Assembly (NCBI GenBank): GCA_963691655.1
Contig: OY829326.1
Span: forward strand, 19,332,878 to 19,396,877
DNA: 64,000 nt
Reading direction: 5' to 3'
Source: Toxonevra muliebris
Lineage: Eukaryota > Arthropoda > Insecta > Diptera > Pallopteridae
Position 1 is the first letter of the stretch. Each line of letters begins with the position of its first letter. Shown piece by piece: positions 10,068-20,687 of the stretch. The position numbers and the translations under genes were made by a program. The notes beneath the pieces are model-generated. The model saw only the letters and a list, made by a program, of their open reading frames with translations. It was not told the DNA's origin and ran no database searches.

Positions 10068-11254
10068 TATGGATCCAATAAAGGAATACCTTTCTTTTGA
10101 AAAAAAAGAAACGGGCACACCTTAACATTAGCAGGCCATAGTGCTGGGTTCAGCAGTTTGTTGTAATGTGACGAAGAGATGCCAAGTTTAAAGCTTACTC
10201 TTTTTAAAGAATCAGCAGCAACACCTCTCTTTATTAGTGTGCGGCAAAAAATTAGAGAAGCATCAATGTCTGCATGTTTCGAGACATAATCAATTATGTT
10301 TTCTTCAGAAACGGAGGGCTTAAAAAACGATAAGTGGAGCCATTTCCAACGAACAGCAACACCAAGCTCACTGTTTGAACTACTCCCAACAACAATCGCA
10401 TTGTTTTTGATTCGTTTTCTTATTACACCATTAGTGATCGGAGAAGCAACAGCAAGATCAGAAGAATGTTTAACAGCAGAGGCAGCAGCAGCAGCATAAG
10501 AGAGAGGTAAACTAACGTTAGCATCAGCAACGGTAGATTCAATAGCAACAGATTCGGCATGTGAGAGAGCAATACAAGCACCAATTTCGCTGTCATCATT
10601 AATGACGACAATATCAGCGTCAACGCTATCATTATCCATAGCATTATCTATAGTAGCTGAAGAGCCAGAGTTAGTTATTTTTGGCTGCGTAGAATTAGGC
10701 TGCGAACATGATTTAATGACAGGAGCTTTCGTTAAATTGCGCGAGAGTGGTTGAGAAGAGCGAGCAATAGATAGAGCACTGGCATTATTATTACCGTTTT
10801 TATTTGACGAGTGAACGAGTGCAGGCGAGTTAGATGTTATGCTCTTTCGACCAGCATTGGATAGCAATTGCATTCGATTAGGTTCAATGACCTTAGCTTT
10901 AGAGCGCGTGTAAATTTTGTTTATAGTAGTTGGTGTATTATTAGTTGTTGTATTATAATTATTTGAGGTGTTACCCAAATCAGCTGGGATAGATGACTGC
11001 GTGTTGTTGAAAGAATTTAGAAATTCACTTAGCACATTCAAGTTATTCCGGACTTCATTTATTTTGGATTGCGAAAATGGAGCGGGGCGATTGGTACAAC
11101 CATCGCATCTATAGACAATATTTTTATTGATCTTTATTATATTTAAAATATTAGAGTTTAGCTTAGAGCACTTAATATGAACTTTGAGATAGCAGACACC
11201 ACATGTAATGTTTTCATCTGCTAAGCAGTGCAAGTTACATTTTATGCAAATCAT
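10067..11254 (-). CDS. LINE ORF1: PHD-finger nucleic-acid-binding protein
   Basis: ORF1 proteins package the element RNA. I choose the ATG at 11254 because it immediately precedes the zinc finger; the frame stays open upstream but encodes hydrophobic low-complexity sequence. The product is about 395 residues. Residues 3-55 hold a PHD-like pattern: CIKC, then C, CGVC, HIKC and finally CDGC. The middle (about 80-310) is Ser/Asn/Ala-rich and probably disordered. The C-terminal part has WKWLHLSFF, SFKLGI and the motif NPALWPANVKVCPF, which is typical of the RRM-like terminal domain in PHD-containing ORF1 proteins of insect LINEs. It ends with a TAA that overlaps ORF2 by one base. The RNA-binding role is inferred from the family. 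Confidence 0.8.
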   Translation of the reverse strand: MICIKCNLHCLADENITCGVCYLKVHIKCSKLNSNILNIIKINKNIVYRCDGCTNRPAPFSQSKINEVRNNLNVLSEFLNSFNNTQSSIPADLGNTSNNYNTTTNNTPTTINKIYTRSKAKVIEPNRMQLLSNAGRKSITSNSPALVHSSNKNGNNNASALSIARSSQPLSRNLTKAPVIKSCSQPNSTQPKITNSGSSATIDNAMDNDSVDADIVVINDDSEIGACIALSHAESVAIESTVADANVSLPLSYAAAAASAVKHSSDLAVASPITNGVIRKRIKNNAIVVGSSSNSELGVAVRWKWLHLSFFKPSVSEENIIDYVSKHADIDASLIFCRTLIKRGVAADSLKRVSFKLGISSSHYNKLLNPALWPANVKVCPFLFFQKKGIPLLDP

Positions 11255-11399
11255 AATGGCGAATATGCCAAAATAAAAAGTTTTTAAAATGTTTATTATT
11301 TTCTTGTTTAAATATAATGTAAGACAGAGAGCAGAAAAAATGCGACCGAACACAATGAGAGTAATTTTCCTAATTACCATAATATGTATATGTGGTTTC

Positions 11400-11720
11400 G
11401 GAGATATACTCAAAATAGCATTAAGATTGCATGGGAGGTGCAACGCCCATTTGAACACAAATTCAGATCTGAAACTTCAGTATAAGCTCGGTATCGGCAG
11501 ATAATATTTCCAGACCAAAAATGGTGCTTAAGATATACCATAATAAATATTCAGGTTATATGGTAGGTGCCACACCCGTTTTTCCAACCCCATCCACATT
11601 TTTGCTGTAGCATGGTATTGTCACCCAGCGTACGCAGTAAAATGCAGTACTCTACTATAAATGGCATACTAAAAAAAGTATAGGGTTTGTATGGAAGGTA
11701 TCCCGCCCACTTTAAATTAC
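11400..11720 (-). repeat. three degenerate ~130-bp units upstream of LINE ORF1
   Basis: The motif ATGGGAGGTGCAACGCCCA (11431), ATGGTAGGTGCCACACCCG (11560) and ATGGAAGGTATCCCGCCCA (11691) recurs at spacings of 129 and 131 bases; the sequence between is poorly conserved. The block lies just 5' of ORF1 in the element's orientation. It could be tandem 5' UTR monomers of the LINE or an older unrelated repeat into which the LINE inserted. Confidence 0.45.
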
Positions 11721-12866
11721 AAACTTTTACCAAGCCAATAGTAAGGTCAGAGACATAAAGCAGTAATTTATGTCATTAGGAAGTATAGCCGGACATACGA
11801 ACAGATTTTCACTTTCATATATAATGTTAGATTATTTTCTTCTTTGCCGTTTCAAAACGTTAAATTTGTTAAAAACAAAAACATATTATTTTCAATAAGT
11901 ACATTATTCTTAAATTAAAATTAAATTTTTTCATATATATTTTATAAAACGTCGCTTTTTTATGGATTTTTTCCCGCTAAATTCGAAAATCAAAGTTGAA
12001 ATTTTTGTTTTGTTACGTTGCGTTACGACCAGGGGGAGGAGTCAAAATTGGTAAAAAATTGCGTTGCGTAAGTCAATCTCACTAATAAATCTCAGTAAAA
12101 TCGATGGCTCTCGAAATATGATTCGATTGTGCCTTCAGATATTTTTAATCTTCTAAGTGGGTGCCTCAGAGTGAAGGGAAAATCAGCAGATGCTGCCCTG
12201 TTCCATGAATAAATTTGTCATGTTTTACTCTAGTTTGTAATGCTTTGAAAGGAAATCTGCATTGTTCTCAGCTTGCTTTACTTAGCTTGAGCTATTGACC
12301 TAGGGACAGGCCGTATTTCAAAGGAGAATTCCTCTTTCTAGAAATAGTTCTTGATCGTTGCCTTCCTTTCCAAATAGTCCGCTATCTTATTTCTACTTAT
12401 TTCTGTATGAGTAGGGGGTAAAAATATGATAACTTAATTTTTCCTAACTAATTCATTCAATAGTTCCAGCTTTAGGGATATCTCTAAGGAGCTCTGAGTA
12501 TATAATTACATTTTGACCTTTGCAGTTGCGTTCGCCTTATGGCAAAAATCTTAACCTAAAAGACTTAATATTTTCTCCACAAACTCACAGAATGTCTTAT
12601 TTTTGGCGGTTGACGGGACTGAATGAAAATGATTGTGAAAATGATAATATAAGATTATAATAATATAATAATCACAGAAGCAGCTTTCTACGAGTATATT
12701 TCTTTGTCCTTATTGCATATACGATACAAAAAAAATTTGCATATACATACATATCTACATACATACACTGCTGCCATATTTTGCTATTTTTTTTAATTCA
12801 TTGTTTAACATTTTCTTTGTTTCTTTTTTATTATTGCTCATATACAAATTTATTTCATTATTTTAG
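11721..12866. other. noncoding AT-rich stretch
   Basis: No recognised gene. A GC-richer patch with two GTTGCGTTACG/ATTGCGTTGCGTA-like segments (about 12014-12070) may be a remnant of a repeat. TATA/CATACA microsatellite DNA occurs near 12735-12765. Confidence 0.4.
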
Positions 12867-13500
12867 TTCCGAAGGAGGAAGTAATTAAATATAACCACAA
12901 AAACTGTGCAACAACAACAAAAGCAATGACAACAACATATAAGAACAACACGCTCAGACATCAGCAACTATGAGCAGCAGTAGCAGCGCCAACGCAACTG
13001 TTAAATATAAACACGTGGTTTTCTTCAACTGTTGTTGCTGCATGGCGGTGAAGACATCACTGTCTTTTGAAATATCTTTCATTGCCTGTTAGTTTTGCTT
13101 TTTCCAGCAACATTAGCTGCAACAATGAAAGAATGTCTTGGGTCTTGCATTTGCAATCAACTCGTCATCATTTCGCAGCGGATGCGGAAGCCACAGCTTA
13201 TTAGGAAATTTCCTTTCACATATATATACGTATATACATACATATATGGTCTGTGAGTGCACACACACACATACGTACTCATATATGGCAGCATGTCCGG
13301 TTGTTGGTTGCTTGTGAGTTCAGTTGTTCCCATAAGCATTTTGCTGCTCTCATTATTGTTGCTGTTGTTGTTGTAGTTCCTTCCTGTTGCGTACCAAAAA
13401 CAAGAAGAAAAAAACTGCTGTGCCTTGACTCTGCTGGTGCGCTCTGCTCAATTCTGCACTAACTACTCTTCACTCCACTCCACTCTCCATGTCACACTAA
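12867..13500 (+). other. exon-like island (putative)
   Basis: A polypyrimidine tract ending in TTATTTTAG (AG at 12865-12866) resembles a 3' splice site. It is followed by a GC-richer, CAA/CAG-rich segment (AACAACAACAAAAGC, AGCAGCAGTAGCAGCGCC) like fly 5' UTR exons. Possible donors downstream are GTGAGT near 13313 and GTATGT at 13501. No conserved protein is seen, so a noncoding leader exon is the most that can be suggested. Confidence 0.22.
12970..13092 (+). CDS. candidate 40-residue small ORF
   Basis: An ATG with A at -3 opens a 40-residue frame with an N-terminal Ser-rich stretch (MSSSSSANAT), a central HVVFFNCCCCMAVK segment with four consecutive cysteines, and a stop at 13090-13092. It lies inside the exon-like island. 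I recognise no family. In CAG-rich DNA such short frames arise easily, so this is most likely not translated; it is listed because of the unusual cysteine cluster. Confidence 0.13.
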   Translation: MSSSSSANATVKYKHVVFFNCCCCMAVKTSLSFEISFIAC

Positions 13501-15962
13501 GTATGTATAATTTCTGCTATGCTGTTTACTGCATTACGCAATTGGAAGAGTATTTCTCTCATATTTGTTGTTGCTGCCGCTATAGTTGCTGATACTTTTT
13601 TTTTGTTCTCGTACAGTGGCAGAGTTCACTTCCGTTGTTTATTTTGTTGTTGTTGTTGCTGAGTTCTTATTTTTTATATTCATTCATGAATTCATATTTT
13701 TTTATTATTATTTTTTTTGTGCTCGTTCATTTCACATTCGTCTGATATTATTGTGTACCTAAATGATTATATACACATACACATATGTTTACGTATATGT
13801 ATGTATTCATATGTGCATGTGTGAAATGCATTTATAAATTATATTTGCTCCACATTCAACGAACTCATTCAGAAAAATTCCGTTTCGTTTATATTATTTA
13901 TGTTGTTATTTAGTTGTAGTTTTTTTTTTTTTTGATTTTTTTTCTTCAATTCTGATGAGTTCAGCACAACAACAAACGTTTTACTGATAAGTCCAAAGCC
14001 CCCTTTGGGTCAATACATTTTTTTAGTATACATAGTGTAGTTGTTGTGTGTTTGTTTTGGATTTGGTTGTTTTTTTTATTTATTTTTTTTTTTTTGTTTT
14101 GTAGTCACAGTTGTCGGTTGTCGTAAGTTGTTGTTGTTGTTGGAGGTTCATATTGGTGTTGTTAGCTGTAGAGTGTGTTGGCATTATTTCCGGTGTTGTG
14201 TATATTTTTAGAAAGAATTGCTCCGAATATGAAGAAACCGAAACGAAAGTAGCAACGCATTAGCGGCAGCAAGCAGCAGTAAATGGGGGAGAAACACCAA
14301 TGCAAAGAAGTAGGTACGACAACTTCTGCTCAAGAATATCAAAATGAATCAATGAATGTGTTTGTTTGCTTGTTTGTTATAGCAGTAGTAGGAACAACAG
14401 GGGATTTCTTTAGAATCCGTTTTACAAAACACCACAAAATGAAACTAGGGAAACGGAAGCGAAAGTATATGCTTAAGTATTCATATTAAAACTATTTCAG
14501 TTTTATTTTAAGAGCACTTAAGATTTTATGTATGGCAACTGGTGTGAATAAAGTCAAATAGGGGGCAGAGTCGTTCGCTTTCGATTAAGCATACATATCT
14601 AATAGGTATAGGTATTTTTAAATTTTAAAACTTTTGTAAATTATATACAAATATTTAAAAGTTATTTACAAATATTTGCATCCAGATTTCCATGGGGTAA
14701 AGAGCATACAAAGCATATTAAAAGAATCGTTTACTAACGGCCACCAATTGATCCATTGGGATATTAAGCCGAATGGTTTGAGTGAAAAATTAAATATAAA
14801 AACCGTAATGCTAAATGCTTTTTTGTGGTTCGAAATGTTTTTCCTGGGGCTGCGTTAAAAACGGAAAAAATATTCGGATATTTGTAAAGTAGGTACAAAA
14901 CTATTTGGAATTTTTCCGCCAACAAACTTATGAAAAAGGTCAAAAAGGGAAATAATAATGAAAAGGTAGTCCACGAGATATGTGATTTTCATAAAAATTC
15001 TTCATATTATTAATAAGACGGAACATTTTTGTCTCTTTAGTTAAAATAAAATTGTTTAAATACCTATACATAAAAAACGCAGTTCCAAAAAAATGGCAAG
15101 AAGTTTCAGAACTAAGAAAATTTTGTACTATTATTTATTTCAAAAGGTATTAAAAAAAAGATTGGTTTTTTTTTTTGCAATATTAATTAAAAATTGAGCG
15201 TCAGATAGCGAATCGACAAGGGTAAAATTTCAAATAATATTGCAAAAAATTATACTTTTCCATACTTTGACGAAAATACATAATTTTGTAACCTCTTAAA
15301 ATTCTACCCGTTTTTTTGAATTTTTGAACTTTTCGAACAGCATTTAATTTTTAAAAATTCATTATGAAATCGTGGAGATATTTTTATCTGGTTGAAAAAT
15401 TGCATCTCTATGGTAATCATTATCCTCGCCAACTGGTGGCTAAAAAATTTCAATCAATACTTCAAAAAATTTCTCATTTTAATACTTTTCAAATAAATTA
15501 AAATTTACAAAGATCCGATAATGTTTTCTGTTATTTATTAGTTTTGAAGCATTTGAAATTCAGTCACAGGACTAAAATTTAAAGGTAAAAAATATCCAAA
15601 CTTTACTAACCTAGAAAACTGTAAATTCAAGACTGAACAGTATAATTCCTTCTTTCAATATCAGAAGTCAAGCCCTATGTTTTAGACATGTGGATTGTTG
15701 CCACATAGTAGTTTTTCATATCTTTTCTTCTCTACCTATTGAACGCGTTTACTTTAAATTATTTTTGTACTAAGAATTCATAATACAGAGACGATGGTTT
15801 TTCGGGTTTACTTCATTTACTGGCTCTAGATCATAGGTGAACCTCAAAATTTTTGCTTGCGAACATTAAAAGTAGTGAACATAGAAGTCAAAGAACTTAA
15901 TTGATGTTTAAATATCTTGAGATATCACATTGATTTGACCAAGAAAATTAAAGCCCAGTGTC
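13501..15962. other. noncoding stretch with low-complexity tracts
   Basis: Contains T-runs (13920-13935, 14070-14100), GTTGTTGTTG tracts (13643-13660, 14128-14142) and TACATA/GTATGT repeats (13770-13815). One short plus-strand frame (14676-14858) includes a kinase-like hexapeptide discussed in the findings. No gene is assigned. Confidence 0.4.
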
Positions 15963-16270
15963 TTAGGTTAGGTTAGGTTGGAGTGGCTGTCGAGAGACAC
16001 ACTTAGGCCTAAATGGCCCACTGTGAGACCACATAGTTGGACCTACAGTTTAACGCCGATTCCGAACGGCGATGTGGCAATTTTTTATCGGCTTCGTGGT
16101 TTTGCCATTACCAACCAAGGTGTGTTCTTGTACGCCTTCTTATAATTCTCATACACTTCATATTGATAAGAAAGTTATGAAAATTAACCACCAGACGAAG
16201 ACAGAAATCAAACCCGAACCTCCCGGATGAAAGTCTAGTACACTACCCACTAGACTATCGAGGTCGTCCT
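15963..16270 (-). mobile_element. tRNA-derived SINE, copy 1
   Basis: On the minus strand the 5' head reads CGATAGTCTAGTGGGTAGTG, a tRNA D-arm/A-box-like sequence, followed about 35 bases on by GGTTCGGGTTTGA, a B-box. These form an internal RNA polymerase III promoter. A non-tRNA body of about 200 bases follows, and the element ends in (AACCT)n, seen on the plus strand as TTAGGTTAGGTTAGG at 15964-15978. It shares head and body with the copy at 41367. Its partner LINE is unknown; the tail does not match that of the LINE at 6976. Confidence 0.75.
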
Positions 16271-19200
16271 GCCAATGTGTCTTACTAGATAATACTGTGT
16301 GCTTCGCTATTGAAAAAATGTTTGGTTCTTAGGATATTTGATTATGTGTTCCAGTTTTAGATTCTTCTGGAAATCAAGAAATATGAATTTATTTATAATC
16401 TAAATTTTGATCGAAAACAAAAAGTTTTTGCTTTTTGTGTATATTTATACAAATCTGCGTATATCTCAAAGTGTTGAAACGCAAACAATAAACTAGGACA
16501 AACGTCATCATCAACGTAATCTGTATAAAATGACAGCAAATGAAATGAAAAGAAATAAAAAATTGCAAAAAGGAAAGAAAAAGAAGAGCAAGTACAACAA
16601 ACGTGTCAACACTACGTTTAAACAAAAAGCCAAAATTAATGCAAAACAAAAAAATAAAGTGTAAATGAAGATAGATATTTATAATGGAAATAGAAATCGT
16701 TTTTATTTTAATATGCATGGATATAGAACATTTGTAAACGAAAAACCATTTGTTGGTATTTGCGAATGAGCGAATGAAGCATTTGTGGCAAAGTGGCAGG
16801 CTGTTAGGCCGACATGTATATTGATTAACCGACTGAAGATTGCTTTTTGTAGATAGCGTGCTTTTGTTTTTGCTACATTACATTTTCATTTAAATGTAGG
16901 CGCACTCATTTTCGCATAAGCTCAGGAAATGCTGCATTCAGCAAACTGAAAACAAAACTCTAACAACAACAAAAGCAGTAAAAAAAAAACATTTCCATTA
17001 CAAATGAGACGCTGATTTGACACATTTCAAAATGAAATCCAATTGGAAGCACACACAACATATTTGTAATGATAATGGAGCATAAAAGGTGGCTAGGCTG
17101 GAAAAGAGGAAGGACGAAGGGTAAGCTGAGGTAAGATAAAGTGGTCTGATTTGCTGGGGTGTTAGTGGAGGTGCTGGTGGTGAAGGTGTAAAGATAATAC
17201 ATATGTAATTTTCACATTGATGCAAAAACGTAGCGCCACCAATACAAATACAAACAAAAGCTTGATTAGACGTTGAGAGAGTATATGCATTCTTTGTTAG
17301 TGTGTTTGTTGTTGTTACTATTCTTTGTCTCATTTGCAGTAATATTATGTTGCTGTTGATTTTTTTATTATCAATGAGAAACGATACTTGCATTATACGC
17401 ACACATACACACTCATTTGTACACAGACAAAAAACAAATCTATACAACAAAAATGTGCATGCAATGGGTGAATGAAAGCCAAACCAAAATAGAGAGAGAG
17501 AGAGAGAGAGTGAAAAAGAACGAGGGCCTGTTGAGCGTAGACGAGTGGAATAAATCCAAAAGAGACGAAGGAAGAAAATAAAGCGAATAATGCTTGAATG
17601 CATTCAACGGATACATATACTTAAAAATTTTTGTGAGATACTTACTGATTTCTTTAGATAGGTACTCATTAGTGTCAATGAATGGAGGATAAAGAAGAAG
17701 ACGAAAAATAAACTATTTTAGGGCGATGTTAAAATCAAATATTATGTAGGAAGGGACAGCGCCTATTGATATACCTATAAATATTTACAGCTGTACTCAG
17801 CTCCATAAATAGAGTAACATGCAGTGTGCTATATGCGGTAAATTATATATATGCCAGAAGTCAATAAAAGAAGCAGCAGCAAATGAAACTGTTAGAAAAA
17901 CTTGACAGTGTCATAGAAAAAAAAAAGAGAATGAAAAACAACGATAACGTATAACAAACAACGACAAATAAGCAGATGGACAAACAGATAGGTAGACAAA
18001 CGGATGCAGAACTATATGGATGAACAAACATATGTATATATATAGCGACAATATCAGCAACCAACAGCTGCAGCAATAGAAATAGATACCATCATCATCA
18101 ATACATACAAATATATATTCATAGATAGATAGGTAAATAGACTGATATACTGAAAAGTTAATTCTGGAATGAATCGATAATCAAAAACTTAAAGAGATAT
18201 GTACATGCAGAGGTATATTCCGAGTGAAGTTTCAAAAGAAAAATATCGAAGAAGAAGTAAAAGAACACCGCAAGTACAAAACACCAACCACACCAAAAAA
18301 TCATTACGGAATCGAGTAAAAATTTTTATGAATGAAATACATTTGAGTTCGTTGAACTGAACCCACTATGTTCTGTACGCTGTACGGCTGGCTATGCTCT
18401 ACACTATACCACATACACTACTATAATGTGTTGTCTGCAATAATACGCTCATATGCTGGCTGGCGTAGAGAATAATATACACACTCGGATAAATATACAA
18501 ACTCATAGAATCTATGTATGTATGTATATCTGCATTCTTGCGCATTGCATTTGCCAATTCTAAACTACTTACATACATACAAATGCTATAATAAATTTTC
18601 GCACACTCACACACAGTTACAAACACATGCATTCTTGCAATGCAAAGCTGCAGACATACATGCAGCAGACACGACGACACGAAACCGAAACGATACGACG
18701 ACCGCAACACTGACGTCGTTGTCGTTGTCGTCGTCTTCGTCATCATCACCAACATCAACCACATTATTGCGCAAGTTTTTTAACGTCACTAACACTATGA
18801 TAAACAGAAAATCAACTAATACAAATAAATGAGAGAACGAAATGCATTTGTGCACAACAACGATAACTTCGTTGCACTTCACACATTCTCTCAGCGACGC
18901 GAATGCGAACTATACCATAATAACAACAAGAGCACGACAACAGTTTTTGTTGTTGGGCTTTGTTAATATCGTCGTCGCCCCGTCCTCGTTGCTGTTTTTG
19001 TCGGTTCAACTAATTCACTGTTCTTCTTGATAGCGGCTTTCAGTGCTTTGGTTGCACATTTTCAACCTATTCGCATACATTATTTATTTTTCTTTTTTAA
19101 AATACCTACATATATATTCTAAATTAATTTTTGATAAATTTTTTCGCAAATTACTTTAAATTTGTAAAGGCAGGTAATTTATTTATTTACAGTTTAAGTT

Positions 19201-20450
19201 TTTCCCCCTTCATATGTAAATTTGTTTTGTTTTTTTTTTTTTCTTTTCTGCAGTAACAACAAGAAATTTCACTTAAACAAACGAGGAAAATAATATTTAT
19301 ACTTGCCTCAAAATATTAACCCATTGATAGCCTGAGAGATATTAATAAAAGTTCGATAAAGAAAACAATTTATTAGGAAGCATAATGAATCTAGTGGCTT
19401 GAAGACTTTGATAAGAATGAATACCTTATCCTTCTTGCAGAAGATAGAGTTTATCTGCAAAAGCATGGAAATTAGAATATGTATCATTTACCTATTATGC
19501 AAACTACTAGAGAATAAATAAATAGCGGAAAATTTTTGTTCCCTTTCCTTAATCCATAATTATATTTTATGAACTACCATCACTCCTCCTACTTAAACCT
19601 CCAAGTATCTATTACTATTCGACAATGGGTTAAAACGCTTACATATTTACATTTGAATAGGGTCCGGGAGTTTTTTGTTTTGACAAGCAAAATTAAAAAA
19701 AAAAACACAAAAATTACTTTATTCATATCTAGGCTGTCATGCATAAAATTGCACAAGGGGCACATAATTACCTCAATACCCTTGCTTTAAACAAGCGGAC
19801 AGCGTTCAAAGTAGCATATAACTTATTGTTATAAATAGCAGAGCTTTCAATTTGCAGCGTATAAAAATGTTACATTGTTGATATTAATAAAAGCTCAATT
19901 TGCTATTTAAACGGACTTAAACCGTTTTATGGTCTATCATTTAAATTTCTTTATTATTCTGTGTATTTTTTTATAACTATTATTATTTACTTGTTTTATT
20001 AACTTTTGATATATTGATAGACTATGATAATTGTAAATAAATTTCAATTGAAAATTATTATGATCTCTTATCATTTTTCATACCTAGACAGTATTCTTTA
20101 TGCGGCATAAAAGAAACATAAATTTATTTTCATAAACTATTTACTTAAAAATATATAAAGATATCGTTTGTTTTAATATATATGTGAATATATATATATT
20201 TTTTTGATTAAGTTTTGATAGTAAATTGTTGATAGTAAGTAGTTAGATAGGAAAGAAATACCTTCAAATTGGAAATATTTATGAAAAAGTCTATTTTAAA
20301 TTAAATATATATATTGTTTTTTTTTTGTAGTTGATGGAAAAAAGGCAGCCATGATATACCAAAATATGGCACATGTTTTTAACTCTGTACTTATAAGTTA
20401 TATTATTAGTACATATTTTCCCATCTAAAATTTTCATAAAAGTTGTAATA
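16271..20450. other. noncoding stretch with microsatellites
   Basis: Includes an (AG)n tract at 17491-17510, GATA/GATAGATAG DNA near 18122-18135, a GTCGTTGTCGTTGTCGTCGTC tract near 18718-18745 and poly-T before TTCTTTTCTGCAG at about 19242-19252, which resembles a 3' splice acceptor. Several open frames of 60-200 residues (16389-19030) are low-complexity and arise from repeats. No gene recognised. Confidence 0.4.
17491..17510. repeat. (AG)n microsatellite
   Basis: Ten uninterrupted AG units. Confidence 0.8.
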
Positions 20451-20685
20451 TGGGTATTCACGCGTTGATGCAAAAGTGCGACTTAAAGCACTAAGATGTG
20501 AGCGCTCAATGCAAATATTGGAGATGCGAAATAGTTTAACTGTCAAAATATTACAATCTCATTGAAAAATAATGAAAATATTTTGGATTCTTCTTACGAA
20601 TTTTAAGGTAGAAAGGTGTCAAACTTCCGCAATCCGCACTTTCGCAACGTCGCAAGGGCATGTTGCATCGAACCGTGAATACCCA
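20451..20685. mobile_element. 235-bp MITE with TA duplication
   Basis: The ends are TGGGTATTCACG (20451-20462) and CGTGAATACCCA (20674-20685), exact inverted repeats, with an extra imperfect subterminal match (TTGATGCAA versus TTGCATCGAA). TA dinucleotides flank both sides (20449-20450, 20686-20687), as expected for Tc1/mariner-type insertion. There is no coding capacity. The interior carries GTGCGAC/GCACTTTCGC-like repeats. Confidence 0.7.
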
Positions 20686-20687
20686 TA

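Larger units (their letters stand above)
6976..11254 (-). mobile_element. near-complete non-LTR retrotransposon (CR1/Jockey-type LINE)
   Basis: Reading on the minus strand the element has a 5' region, ORF1 (11254-10067), ORF2 (10067-7128), a short 3' UTR of about 95 bases and a (TAAA)n tail. Both frames are open over their full length with no nonsense codon, so the copy is young or recently active. The PHD-finger ORF1 and the endonuclease-RT ORF2 without RNase H place it in the Jockey/CR1 supergroup; I cannot fix the clade (CR1 versus Daphne/Jockey) by eye. The 5' end is undetermined and may include the degenerate repeats up to about 11720. No target-site duplication was found. Confidence 0.85.

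Noticed and set aside
15964..15980. Interstitial telomere from the TTAGG repeats
   Set aside because: Only three units, located exactly at the 3' end of a tRNA-derived SINE; a SINE tail explains them better.
16998..17603. 201-residue minus-strand open frame
   Set aside because: Composition is dominated by translated microsatellites (LSLSLSLSLF from the AG repeat) with no motif or family resemblance; its boundaries do not match any splice or promoter signal.
18399..18882. Overlapping frames on both strands around 18.4-18.9 kb
   Set aside because: They are frames across GTC/CAT and CA repeats, with Thr- and Asp-rich runs on opposite strands; typical repeat artefacts.
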